Part shown: positions 8,391 through 16,426 of the stretch, piece by piece
Position numbering within the stretch: position 1 is the stretch's first letter
Layout: each line of letters begins with the position of its first letter
Origin: Novosphingobium sp.
Lineage (GTDB): Bacteria > Pseudomonadota > Alphaproteobacteria > Sphingomonadales > Sphingomonadaceae
Direction: 5' to 3'
Length of the DNA: 64,000 bases
Assembly: GCA_017745295.1 (NCBI GenBank)
Contig: JAGHZR010000024.1
Coordinates: 78,772 to 142,771 of the forward strand
Notes under the pieces: generated by a model
Databases searched by the model: none
What the model was told of the DNA's origin: nothing
What the model saw: the letters and a program-made list of their open reading frames with translations, nothing else
Program-made: the position numbers and the translations under genes

Positions 8391-9212
8391 TCAATCGGCG
8401 AGTTCGGGTTGCGACGCGGCGCCGCGATTGACCGGCGCCACTTCGATCCCCCTACCGCCGCGCTCGAACGGTTCCGGATCGCCGGGCCGCAGTTGAAGCC
8501 CGAACAGCCTATGCATGGCGGGATGACGGCCCAGCCCGCCGAAGAGGTCGAAGCCCCGGTCCAGCCAATCGCGCAGCGGATCGTCCTCGGTCAGCGGCGG
8601 GGTGGTGGCGACCGACGCGGTCCAGAGGAACACCGCCAGCGCGGTGTAGTCCGCGAAGTTGGGCTTGTCCCCGCCCAGCCACGGCGTATCGCGCAGCAGC
8701 TTGCGGAAGGGTTCGAGCGTGGGCGGCACCAGCGGCAGTCGGTCCTCACGACCGGCCTGCACGTCCTCCAGCTTGCGCCCGCCGAGGAACATCGTCTCGC
8801 GCGAGTGCCGCACATAGGCGTGGTCCTGCGGCAGCGACAGGTCGTGGTAATCGAGGATATAGCAGGAAAACCACGGCCCGATCGCCGTCTTCCAGAGCCA
8901 GGCATCAAGAAACCTGGTCAGTTCCTTCATCGACGGCCCCTCGAACAGCATGGGCCGGTCGGGATACTTCTCGTCGAGGTATTCGGCGATCTTCCAGCTG
9001 TCGAGCACCCATTCGCCGTCATCGACGATCACCGGCACGCGCTCGCTGCGCCCGCCGGTCCGCTCGGCAATGCCGGTGAAGCCGCCGGGCACGAGGTCCA
9101 CGTCGAAGCCCTTGTGCGCCAGAGCATACTTGGTGCGCCACACGAAGGGACTGATCGTGCAGCCCGAGGCAAGTTGCAGATCGTAGAGGGTTATACGGTT
9201 GTCCTTGGCCAT
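8391..9212 (-). CDS. ligE: LigE-type beta-etherase (beta-aryl ether cleaving GST)
   Basis: The 273-residue GST starts at ATG 9212. Its N-terminus (ITLYDLQLASGCTISPFVWR), the run GGFTGIAERTGGRSERVPV and the block LSLPQDHAYVRHSRE match LigE/LigP enzymes from memory. These use glutathione to break the beta-aryl ether of alpha-keto beta-O-4 dimers, giving a phenol and a glutathione thioether. LigE acts on the beta-R isomer while LigF takes beta-S, so the adjacent pair covers both enantiomers. The thioredoxin-fold N-domain occupies about residues 1-85 and the helical C-domain the rest. LigP, a paralogue with the same activity, is the main alternative name. Confidence 0.88.
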   Translation of the reverse strand: MAKDNRITLYDLQLASGCTISPFVWRTKYALAHKGFDVDLVPGGFTGIAERTGGRSERVPVIVDDGEWVLDSWKIAEYLDEKYPDRPMLFEGPSMKELTRFLDAWLWKTAIGPWFSCYILDYHDLSLPQDHAYVRHSRETMFLGGRKLEDVQAGREDRLPLVPPTLEPFRKLLRDTPWLGGDKPNFADYTALAVFLWTASVATTPPLTEDDPLRDWLDRGFDLFGGLGRHPAMHRLFGLQLRPGDPEPFERGGRGIEVAPVNRGAASQPELAD

Positions 9213-9226
9213 CGCCCTTCTCCCCC

Positions 9227-9979
9227 TCAGACCGTGACCTTGCGGCCGCGATCGCCGAATTCGCTCTTCGAATTGGCGAACATCTTCCGGCAACCGGGGC
9301 GGTCGTTGATGCGATCGATCCAGTCGACCAGACGCGGCGTCGCCTCGCGGTTCACAATCTCCGCAAAACCGTTCTGCATGCCGTTGGCGATGGCGAAATT
9401 GCACACGTCCGCCAGAGTGAATTGCTCACCCACCAGCCAGGTGCTTTCGGAAAGCCGCCGTTCCAGCCGATCCACCGAGACGCGAATCTTGCGCATCTCT
9501 TCTTCCAGCACGTCCTTGGGGAAGCCCGCGCGGGCGGTGCGCCACTTGGTGCGCTGCTCGGGGATCGGGATGCGGGCGACCTTGGCCTCGAACTCCTCGT
9601 CGGAAAGCGCGCGGGCCATCGGGCCGATGCCTCGCTCCCAGCCGAGCGTGGAGACGCACCAGCAGAAGTATTCGTCCACCCACTTGGTCCAGACCCGCAT
9701 CTCGGCGATCTGTACGGGATCGGTCGGGCGCAGCTTCAACGCATCGGGGAAGGCGTCTTCGAGGTATTCGCAGATCACCGTGGATTCGGTGATGATGTGC
9801 CCATCGTGATCGAGCGCCGGAACCTGGCCGCGCGGGTTGATCTGCTTGAACCAGTCCTCGTGGTGCTCGAAGCGTGTGGGATCGACGAAGCGGGGGGTGA
9901 ACTCCAGCCCCTTCTCATAGAGCGCGAGCAGCGGCTTGAGCGAATTGGCCGCGGGGCCAAAGCTGTAGAGCGTCAACAT
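9227..9979 (-). CDS. ligF: LigF-type beta-etherase (beta-aryl ether cleaving GST)
   Basis: The 250-residue GST begins LTLYSFGPAANSLKPLLALY, with the F-G-P-x-A-N-S motif that supplies the glutathione-activating serine/asparagine in LigF. INPRGQVPAL and TESTVICEYLED are the cis-proline and glutathione gamma-Glu binding regions. WTKWVDEYFCWCVSTLGWERG and the ADVCNFAIANG stretch match LigF specifically. It cleaves the beta-S-aryl ether of lignin-type dimers. It is the first gene of the minus-strand operon, with a perfect 17-bp palindrome 125 bases upstream in the region shared with the divergent Nu-class GST. Confidence 0.9.
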   Translation of the reverse strand: MLTLYSFGPAANSLKPLLALYEKGLEFTPRFVDPTRFEHHEDWFKQINPRGQVPALDHDGHIITESTVICEYLEDAFPDALKLRPTDPVQIAEMRVWTKWVDEYFCWCVSTLGWERGIGPMARALSDEEFEAKVARIPIPEQRTKWRTARAGFPKDVLEEEMRKIRVSVDRLERRLSESTWLVGEQFTLADVCNFAIANGMQNGFAEIVNREATPRLVDWIDRINDRPGCRKMFANSKSEFGDRGRKVTV

Positions 9980-10103
9980 GTATCGGCAGTCCCTCTCCGT
10001 TCGTCCTTGCGGATCTGGAATGCAGAGTGCGTTGCGAAAGCGTGCGGGGGAAGCCCAGCACCAATACTATTAGAACCGCCAACTGGTTGAGCAGAAACCT
10101 GCC

Positions 10104-10120
10104 TATCACTGCCAGTGATA
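10104..10120. promoter_or_regulatory. 17-bp perfect palindrome between ligF and the divergent GST operon
   Basis: TATCACTG-C-CAGTGATA is a perfect 8+1+8 inverted repeat, 125 bases upstream of ligF and 92 bases upstream of the Nu-class GST start. The surrounding 232 bases hold no gene. A dimeric repressor such as a MarR, TetR or XRE protein would suit it. The regulator is unknown; candidates in the window are the MarR at 3.4 kb and the XRE/MmyB protein at 14 kb. Confidence 0.6.
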
Positions 10121-10211
10121 CTGTTTGCACTCTTCTGGTCGCGCGCGCCGGTCTCTGCTCTCTATCCTGTCCAATGCGCGTCGAATCGCGCCGCGAACGT
10201 GGGAGAGACGC

Positions 10212-10892
10212 TTGCTCGAACTGCTGACTTCGGAAACGCCCAACGGCTGGAAGACCACGATCATGCTCGAAGAGCTGGGCGTGCCTTATAAGCTGCGCGC
10301 GATCTCGCTCACCGATCGCGAGCAAAAGGAGGACTGGTACGTCCGCCTCAACCCCAACGGCCGCATCCCGACTTTGATCGACCACGATGTGGAGATCGAA
10401 ACCGGCGGCTTCGCGGTGTTCGAATCCGGCGCGATCCTGATCTATCTCGCCGAGAAATTCGGCCGCTTCCTGCCCGCCGACGCGGCCGGACGCAGCCGGG
10501 TGATCCAGTGGGTCATGTGGCAGATGTCCGGCCTGGGCCCGATGATGGGACAGGCCACGGTGTTCAACCGCTACTTCGAAGAGAAACTGCCCGCGGTAAT
10601 CGACCGCTACACGCGCGAAAGCCGCCGCCTGTTCGAAGTGATGGACGCCCGGCTGGCGCAGAGCGAATATCTCGCAGGCGACTATTCGATCGCCGATATC
10701 GCCTGCTTCCCCTGGGTGCGCGGGCATGACTGGGCCTGTATCGACATGGCGGGGCTGCCGCATCTCCAGCGCTGGTTCGACACGGTTGGCGCCCGCCCCG
10801 CCGTGCAGCGCGGCCTCTTGCTGCCCGAGCCTCCTTCCGCCGCCGAAATGGCCGAGAAGACGACCCGGCAGGGCAAGAACATCCTGGCCTGA
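10212..10892 (+). CDS. Nu-class (YfcG/YghU-like) glutathione S-transferase
   Basis: The protein has 226 residues if translation starts at TTG 10212, which has GGGAGAG just upstream; an ATG at 10125 would add an unrelated-looking 29-residue arm. TSETPNGWKTTIMLEELG at the N-terminus and LNPNGRIPTLIDHD are typical of Nu-class GSTs, which bind two glutathiones and act as thiol/disulfide or lyase enzymes. FESGAILIYLAEKFG is the gamma-Glu binding site. In Novosphingobium a Nu-class enzyme is known to perform the LigG step, so this gene may duplicate LigG function. It is divergent from ligF and shares its regulatory gap. A thioesterase follows three bases after its stop. Confidence 0.78.
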   Translation: MLELLTSETPNGWKTTIMLEELGVPYKLRAISLTDREQKEDWYVRLNPNGRIPTLIDHDVEIETGGFAVFESGAILIYLAEKFGRFLPADAAGRSRVIQWVMWQMSGLGPMMGQATVFNRYFEEKLPAVIDRYTRESRRLFEVMDARLAQSEYLAGDYSIADIACFPWVRGHDWACIDMAGLPHLQRWFDTVGARPAVQRGLLLPEPPSAAEMAEKTTRQGKNILA

Positions 10893-10895
10893 AGG

Positions 10896-11318
10896 ATGAC
10901 CGCCTTCCTCACGCGGGAGCACCGCATCGAATGGGGCCAGTGCGATCCGGCCGGGATCGTCTTCGCCCCCCGCTTCATGGATATGTTCGCGGAAAGCACG
11001 ATCCTGCTGTTCGAAGCCGCCGGACTGCCCCGAAAGCGCGACATGCTCACGCAACTGGGCATCGCCGGCTTTCCGCTGGTGGACCTGTCCGCGCGCTTCG
11101 GCTTTCCGGCAAGCTATGGCGACGTGGTGACGATCGAGGCCGACGCGCCGGAATTCGGCGGCAGCAGCTTCTCGATCGCCCACCGTATCCGCCTGGGAGA
11201 TCGGACTTGCGTGGAGGGCACCGAAAAGAGGGTCTGGACCGTAGCTGCGCCGGAGCGGCCCGGCGGCCTACGGTCCGCGCGCGTGCCCGACGCGGTGCGG
11301 AGCCTCTTCCTGCGCTGA
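10896..11318 (+). CDS. Hotdog-fold acyl-CoA thioesterase, 4-hydroxybenzoyl-CoA thioesterase type
   Basis: The 140-residue protein has the signature W-G-Q-C-D-P-A-G-I-V-F-A-P-R-F at residues 13-27. Its aspartate (D17) corresponds to the catalytic aspartate of 4-hydroxybenzoyl-CoA thioesterase. FGFPASYGDVV and FSIAHRI fit the central beta-sheet. It hydrolyses acyl- or aroyl-CoA thioesters in the cytoplasm, and in this setting an aromatic-CoA ester such as vanilloyl- or hydroxybenzoyl-CoA is a fair guess. It is translationally close to the Nu-class GST. A weak hairpin with a short T run (about 11336-11362) separates it from the next gene and may attenuate transcription. Confidence 0.78.
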   Translation: MTAFLTREHRIEWGQCDPAGIVFAPRFMDMFAESTILLFEAAGLPRKRDMLTQLGIAGFPLVDLSARFGFPASYGDVVTIEADAPEFGGSSFSIAHRIRLGDRTCVEGTEKRVWTVAAPERPGGLRSARVPDAVRSLFLR

Positions 11319-11376
11319 AAACCTGCCTGTCCGCACCGGCGCAAAGCCGGACGGCCTCTTTTGAGAGAGAGAAAGC

Positions 11377-12246
11377 ATGACCGATGCAGCGATGCGGAGC
11401 CGCCCCGGCGCGCAGATCGAAACGACGATCGAATACCTTCTGCCCACCTCGCGCATCAACCGCCGTTTCTGGGCGCCGGGCAAGGAGTTCAATACCGGCG
11501 TCTACCAGCCCTATCCTGTGACGATCCGCAATGCCCGACTGGCCGAGCGCCCGTTCACGCTCGACGAACACGGTTTCTGCATCTCCTGCCATGAGAGCCG
11601 CGTGCAGGACTTCGCCGATCCGCAGCAACTTGCCGACTATCCGCAGGAAGTGTCGGATGTCGCCAAGGCACTGACCGGCTGCGACTATGTGTTCTGCATG
11701 GGCGGGCAGCTCCGCTCTCCGATCGTCGCGGGCGAAGGCTACCAGCCGCCCGCCGCCGAAGCCCATGTCGATTTCAACTCGCGTTCGGCCCGAAAGATTG
11801 CCGCCGCGCTTTACGAAAAGGGGCGCCCGGACGGCGCCGGCTATGATCGCTTCATCGCCTTCAGCCTCTGGCGCACGTTCTCGCCGCCGCCGCAGGACTG
11901 GCCGCTGGCGCTCTGCGAGGGACCGTCCGTCGGCGAGGAAGACAGCGTCGCCAACGTCAAGGTCGACGTCGACGAGATCCCGGAAGGCGACGCGCTCTAC
12001 GCCCCGATCGAGGGCGAGGAGGACATGGTCGCCGCCACGATCTTCCGGCACAGCCCCGGCCATCGCTGGTGGTATTTCCCGGACATGACGCGGGACGAGG
12101 TGATCTTCATCAAATTCCACGACAGCGATCACGGCCGCGCCTGGCGCGCGCCCCACACCGCCTTTCACGACACCGGCCGTCCGGATTCACATGTCCGCGA
12201 AAGCTACGAATTCCGTGCCATCGCCTATTTCGAAAAACCGCGATGA
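11377..12246 (+). CDS. CmcJ/NvfI (AsaB-like) family oxidoreductase
   Basis: The 289-residue protein belongs to the CmcJ/NvfI/AsaB group, known from fungal and actinobacterial natural-product pathways and including Fe(II)/2-oxoglutarate-dependent oxygenases. Diagnostic blocks are WRTFSPPPQDWPLALCEG (about 168-185), SPGHRWWYFPDMTRDEV and FIKFHDSD near residues 230-255, plus the earlier SCHESRVQDF (70-79). No signal peptide is seen. It shares its stop with the start of a drug/MFS-type exporter (ATGA) and follows the GST and thioesterase. A related gene lies at 25008-25799. The reaction here is unknown; oxidation of an aromatic dimer or monomer is an inference from context. Confidence 0.72.
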   Translation: MTDAAMRSRPGAQIETTIEYLLPTSRINRRFWAPGKEFNTGVYQPYPVTIRNARLAERPFTLDEHGFCISCHESRVQDFADPQQLADYPQEVSDVAKALTGCDYVFCMGGQLRSPIVAGEGYQPPAAEAHVDFNSRSARKIAAALYEKGRPDGAGYDRFIAFSLWRTFSPPPQDWPLALCEGPSVGEEDSVANVKVDVDEIPEGDALYAPIEGEEDMVAATIFRHSPGHRWWYFPDMTRDEVIFIKFHDSDHGRAWRAPHTAFHDTGRPDSHVRESYEFRAIAYFEKPR

Positions 12247-13667
12247 CCGAAGCTCCGGCCGAAACCTCGGCCGATCCGCGCGCGGTGGCGATAATGGTCG
12301 CCTTCGTGATGTTCCTGTCGATCCTGGAAGCGACGGTGATCGCCACCGCCCTGCCCGACATGGCGCGCGACTTCGGCGTCGCGCCGAGCGGGATGGGCAT
12401 CGGCATCACTGCCTACCTGCTGGTCTCGACCGCCTTCCTGCCGCTCAGCAGCTGGGCCGCCCAGCGGCTCGGCCCGCGCCGGGTGCTGACGGGTTCGGTG
12501 CTCGGCTTCGGGCTCGCCTCGCTGCTCTGTTCGCTGAGCACGGGTCTTGCCTTCTTCGTCGCCGCCCGCGCGCTTCAGGCTTTGTGTTCCAGCCTGATGA
12601 CCCCGGTGGGCAACCTCGTGCTGCTGCGGGTGACGCCCAAACACCGGCTGGTCGAGATGCTGGCGATCAGCACCACGCCGGCCCTGATCGCCCCGGTCAT
12701 CGGTCCGCCGCTGGGCGGCCTGCTGACCGAGACCTTCGGCTGGCAATCGATCTTCCTCCTCAACCTGCCGCTGACACTGCTCGGCGCCCTGCTGACGCGC
12801 AAGCTGATCCCGCATATCCCGCCCCAGCCGGCACCGTTCGACCCGCTGGGCTTCGCGCTGGTCGCCGGCGCGCTCGGCCTGCTGATCTACGGCTTCGACC
12901 GCCTCGGCGCGCATCCCGGCGCCCCGGCCCTGCCCGCCGCGCTGATCGCCAGCGGCAGTCTGGTTTCTTTCATGGCCTTGCGCTTCTTGCGCGCCCGGCC
13001 CGACGGACTGGTGCCGCTGACGGCCTTGCGCCACAAGACCTTCCGCTCGATCGCTTTCGGCGCGGGCATGGTGATGCGGGTGCCACACATGGGCCAGGCG
13101 CTGGTCCTGCCGCTCTATTTCCAGCTCGCCTTCGGACTGTCTCCGGGAGTCGCGGGGCTCCTGCTGCTCGCCAACAATCTCGGCGACCTGGCGCTGAAGC
13201 CGGTGGTCGGCCGGGTGATCCGGGCGACTGGCTTTCGCCTGGCCTTGTCCCTCGGCACCGCCTTGATGATGGGCTCGCTCGCCGCACTGGCCGCGCTTAA
13301 CGCCGATGCGCCGCTCTGGGTCATGGCCGCGGCAATGGTGGTGGCCGGCATGGCCCGGTCGGTGCCCTTTACCGGCATGGTCTCGCTGGCCTTCGCGGAC
13401 GTCGCGCAAGAGGAACTGCCCGGCGCCATCGTGCTCAACAGCATCGGCAATGCGCTCTCCGCCGCCGCCGGAATCTCGCTGGGCGCGCTGTTCCTGAACC
13501 TGCCTCTCGCCGCCTTGCTGCCCGGTGCGGAGGCGCCCTATCGCCTCGCGCTGCTGGCACTGGCCCTGCTCGGGCTCTGCGCCGTTCCGCTCTTCGCCCG
13601 CCTCCCCACCGCTGCCGGCGCGCACATCACTGCCCGGCCGGTTCGAGAGGGCGAAGTTCCGGCCTGA
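12243..13667 (+). CDS. MFS transporter, DHA2-like efflux type
   Basis: This 474-residue inner-membrane protein starts at the ATG that overlaps the stop of the CmcJ-like gene. ILEATVIATALPDMARDFG at the N-terminus is the DHA2/EmrB-like helix-1 signature (D/E-x-T-I-V-x-V-A-L-P). Roughly 12-14 hydrophobic segments follow. It is more likely an exporter than an importer, and could export a toxic aromatic intermediate of the operon. Its last 41 bases overlap the 3' end of the convergent XRE regulator, so the two transcripts are antisense at their ends. Confidence 0.82.
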   Translation: MTEAPAETSADPRAVAIMVAFVMFLSILEATVIATALPDMARDFGVAPSGMGIGITAYLLVSTAFLPLSSWAAQRLGPRRVLTGSVLGFGLASLLCSLSTGLAFFVAARALQALCSSLMTPVGNLVLLRVTPKHRLVEMLAISTTPALIAPVIGPPLGGLLTETFGWQSIFLLNLPLTLLGALLTRKLIPHIPPQPAPFDPLGFALVAGALGLLIYGFDRLGAHPGAPALPAALIASGSLVSFMALRFLRARPDGLVPLTALRHKTFRSIAFGAGMVMRVPHMGQALVLPLYFQLAFGLSPGVAGLLLLANNLGDLALKPVVGRVIRATGFRLALSLGTALMMGSLAALAALNADAPLWVMAAAMVVAGMARSVPFTGMVSLAFADVAQEELPGAIVLNSIGNALSAAAGISLGALFLNLPLAALLPGAEAPYRLALLALALLGLCAVPLFARLPTAAGAHITARPVREGEVPA

Positions 13668-14478
13668 GCGCCCGCAGCCGCTCCAGCAGCATCGCATCGC
13701 GCTCCTCGTTCGGGGCGAAGACGATCAGGCGCTGGCTCGGTACTTCCTCGATCGCGTAGGAAGTGTGGCGGAACCAGATCTCGCCGATCTCGGGGAAGAA
13801 GCTGGAATTGATCCCCTCGAAGTGCGAGCGAATCTCGCTGCGCGCCCAGCTTTCGCGGAACAGCGCCGAGTGCTCGGTCAGTTCGGCGATGATCTCGTCG
13901 AAAATCTCCGGCTGCGCGGTCTGGCTGTAGTCCCACTTGAAGCGCGCGGTAAGGCGCTGACCCATTTCGCGGAAGAACTCGGGATCGCCCTGATAGCGTT
14001 CGTTGAGCATGAGAATCTTGAACAGGTTCCGTTCGCTGCGCGCCATCGCCGCGTAATCGCGAAAGGCTACCGAGACGAGGCGGTTCCAGCCCACCACCGT
14101 CCAGTCCTCGACGATCACCAGCGCCGGGATCGAGAGGCTGTCCAGCAAGTGCCGGGTGCCGGGACGAATCTCTTCATCGAGGCGCGAGACCAGCGGCGGC
14201 GGACGGTGCTGGGCCAGTGCGAAGAGATATTCCCGCTCTGTGCCCGACAGCCGCAAGGTGCGCCCCAGTCGTTCGATCATCGGGGCGGACAGCTGGATTT
14301 CGCGGCCCTGCTCGAACCAGGTGTACCAGGTGACGCTCATCCCCGCGAGCGCGGCCACTTCTTCGCGCCGCAGCCCCTTGGCGCGGCGGCGCTCGCCGCT
14401 GGGCAGGCCGACTTCGCCGGGCATCAGCCGCCCGCGCGCCGATTTCAGAAAAAGCGAAAGCTCCTCACGATGCGACAT
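13627..14478 (-). CDS. XRE-family regulator with MmyB-like ligand-binding domain
   Basis: The 283-residue protein carries an N-terminal helix-turn-helix (GLRREEVAALAGMSVTWYTW, about residues 35-54) with the characteristic LRREEVA-x-A-G-(V/M)-S-x-x-W/Y-Y-x-x-x-E-Q-G pattern. The remaining 200 residues form the PAS-like MmyB ligand domain (VVGWNRLV near residue 127, FRESWARSEI near 210). Such proteins usually control a neighbouring oxidoreductase or SDR operon in response to a fatty-acid-like or aromatic ligand. It is divergent from the BKACE-SDR-VOC operon, its likely target, and overlaps the MFS gene at its 3' end. Confidence 0.85.
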   Translation of the reverse strand: MSHREELSLFLKSARGRLMPGEVGLPSGERRRAKGLRREEVAALAGMSVTWYTWFEQGREIQLSAPMIERLGRTLRLSGTEREYLFALAQHRPPPLVSRLDEEIRPGTRHLLDSLSIPALVIVEDWTVVGWNRLVSVAFRDYAAMARSERNLFKILMLNERYQGDPEFFREMGQRLTARFKWDYSQTAQPEIFDEIIAELTEHSALFRESWARSEIRSHFEGINSSFFPEIGEIWFRHTSYAIEEVPSQRLIVFAPNEERDAMLLERLRALRPELRPLEPAGQ

Positions 14479-14613
14479 CGCTGCTCCATCTCCCTCCGGT
14501 CACGCTCTGAACCAGTTACCTGACGTGATAGGATATATGCTGGCCTGTTCCGACCACTTCGAATTTGCGATCTCGCCCATATCCAGAAAAGACACAAGTC
14601 GAGGAGAGCGAGA

Positions 14614-15501
14614 TTGGCGCAGAAAGTCTACATTACTTGCGCGGTGACGGGCAGTTCGCCGATGCCCAGCCATCCCAACTTCCCGTTCCGCCCCGATCAT
14701 GTCGCCAACGAGGCACTGGCGGCGGCGGCGGCGGGCGCATCGATCATTCACGTCCATGTCCGCGACGGCAAGACCGGCGCACCTTCGCAGGCACTGGAAG
14801 ACTACCGTGAAGTCGTCGGGCTGATTCGCGAGAAGAACCGCGAGGTGATCCTCAACGTCACCACCGGGCCGGGCTGCACCTGGATGCAGAGCGACGAGGA
14901 CCCTTCCCTCTGCGGCGAGGGCACGCTGATGTTCACCGCCGAACGTCGACTGGAGCACATCCTCGACCTCAAGCCCGACATGTGTACGCTGGACATCTGC
15001 ACCATGCAGCTCTGGGGCGGCGTCGCCATCAACCTCGATCCGATGATCACCCGGATGGGCCACATGATCCAGGACGCCGGCGTCATGCCCGAGATCGAGT
15101 GCTTCGAGGCCGGCGACTTCGTTTTCGCGGACGACCTCATGGCCAAAGGCGCCATTCCGAAGAACGCACCGTTCTCCTTCGTGCTGGGCACCAAGTACGG
15201 CCTGCCCGCCACGCCCGAGGCCATGATCTATTCGGCCAACCAGATCCCGCGCGGCGCGGCCTTCACCGGCTTCGGGGTGAGCCGTCATTCCTATCCCATG
15301 GCCGCCCAATCGGTCCTGCTTGGCGGGCATGTCCGCGTCGGGTTCGAGGACACGATCTTCCTGCGCAAGGGCATGATGGCGCCCGACAACGCCGCACACG
15401 TCAACTGGGCGGTGGAACTGATCGAGCGGATGGGCGCCGAAGTGTCGAGCGCGGGCGAAACCCGCGACCTGCTGGGACTGGAGAACCACGCCTACGCCTA
15501 A
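14614..15501 (+). CDS. BKACE-family beta-keto acid cleavage enzyme (DUF849)
   Basis: The 295-residue TIM-barrel enzyme uses acetyl-CoA to split a beta-keto acid into an acetoacetate-type product and a new acyl-CoA. The zinc-binding HVH motif is at H46 and H48 (SIIHVHVRD). VTTGPGCTWMQ and TLDICTMQLWGG are further family blocks. The start is TTG 14614, preceded by GAGGAGAG. Substrates of this family are diverse (3-keto-5-aminohexanoate, dehydrocarnitine, beta-ketoadipate and others), so the substrate cannot be read off. It leads an operon with an SDR and a VOC protein, divergent from the XRE/MmyB regulator. Confidence 0.85.
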   Translation: MAQKVYITCAVTGSSPMPSHPNFPFRPDHVANEALAAAAAGASIIHVHVRDGKTGAPSQALEDYREVVGLIREKNREVILNVTTGPGCTWMQSDEDPSLCGEGTLMFTAERRLEHILDLKPDMCTLDICTMQLWGGVAINLDPMITRMGHMIQDAGVMPEIECFEAGDFVFADDLMAKGAIPKNAPFSFVLGTKYGLPATPEAMIYSANQIPRGAAFTGFGVSRHSYPMAAQSVLLGGHVRVGFEDTIFLRKGMMAPDNAAHVNWAVELIERMGAEVSSAGETRDLLGLENHAYA

Positions 15502-15535
15502 ACAAGAGCAAAAAAGCAATCGAGGGAGAGACAAG

Positions 15536-16426
15536 ATGACAGAAGTGACAGGACGCACGGCATTCATCACCGGCGGCGGCTCGGGCGTCGCGCTCGGGCA
15601 GGCGAAAGTCTTCGCGAAGGCAGGCTGCAAGGTCGCCATCGCCGACATCCGGCAGGACCATCTCGACGAGGCCATGGCCTTCTTCGCCGGCACCGGCGCG
15701 CAAGTCATGCCGGTCCACCTCGACATCACCGACCGCGACGCCTACCGCCGCGCCGCCGACGCGGTCGAGGACCGCCTCGGCCCGGTGGAACTGCTGTTCA
15801 ACACCGCCGGCGTCTCGCACTTCGGCGCCATTCAGGACGCCGCTTACGACGACTGGGACTGGCAGATCGACGTAAACCTGCGCGGCGTCATCAACGGTGT
15901 GCGCACCTTCCTGCCGCGCATGATCGCGCGTGGAAACGGCGGGCATATCGTCAATACCGCCTCGATGTCGGCTTTCGTGGCGCTCAAGGGCACCGGCATC
16001 TACTGCACCACCAAGATGGCGGTGCGCGGGCTGACCGAAACGCTGGCGCTCGATCTCGAAGGGACCGGGATCGGCGTCTCGCTGCTCTGCCCCGGCGCGG
16101 TGAACACCAATATCCACGAGGCCCTGCTCACCCGCCCGGCGCACCTTTCCGATACCGGCTATTATCAGGCCGGGCCGGAAATGTTCGGCCACCTCAAGAA
16201 AGTGATCGAAGTGGGCATGGAGCCGGAAACGCTGGCCGCCCACGTGCTGGACGGCGTGCGCGAAAACCGCCTCTACATCCTGCCCTATGCCGAATTCCGC
16301 GGCACGCTGGAAGACATCCACGCGCGCGTCATGGCCTCGCTGGCCCAGCCTGAGGACGATCCCGACTACGACCGGCGCGTGGCGCACGGCGTGCCCGGCG
16401 GCGAAAAGCAGGAGGAAGCGGCATGA
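15536..16426 (+). CDS. Short-chain dehydrogenase/reductase
   Basis: The 296-residue NAD(P)-dependent oxidoreductase begins 34 bases after the BKACE stop, with GGGAGAGA upstream of ATG. The nucleotide-binding motif TGGGSGVALG is at residues 12-21. The NTAG block is FNTAGVS, and the active-site serine is in NTASMSAF. YCTTKMAVRGL supplies the Y-x-x-x-K pair. CPGAVNTNIHEALL follows. A C-terminal extension of about 40 residues is longer than the core 250-residue SDR. In this operon it may oxidise a hydroxy acid to the beta-keto acid that BKACE cleaves; that link is inference. Confidence 0.85.
   Translation: MTEVTGRTAFITGGGSGVALGQAKVFAKAGCKVAIADIRQDHLDEAMAFFAGTGAQVMPVHLDITDRDAYRRAADAVEDRLGPVELLFNTAGVSHFGAIQDAAYDDWDWQIDVNLRGVINGVRTFLPRMIARGNGGHIVNTASMSAFVALKGTGIYCTTKMAVRGLTETLALDLEGTGIGVSLLCPGAVNTNIHEALLTRPAHLSDTGYYQAGPEMFGHLKKVIEVGMEPETLAAHVLDGVRENRLYILPYAEFRGTLEDIHARVMASLAQPEDDPDYDRRVAHGVPGGEKQEEAA

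Noticed and set aside
10104..10120. The ligF palindrome resembles phage lambda operators from memory
   Set aside because: There are no phage genes nearby and a short palindrome can match by chance; I treat it as a local operator only.
11578..11595. A C-x-x-C-H motif (CISCH) in the first CmcJ/NvfI-like protein, resembling a c-type haem site
   Set aside because: The protein has no signal peptide, and the related protein at 25008 keeps only the histidine of this block, so haem attachment is unlikely.
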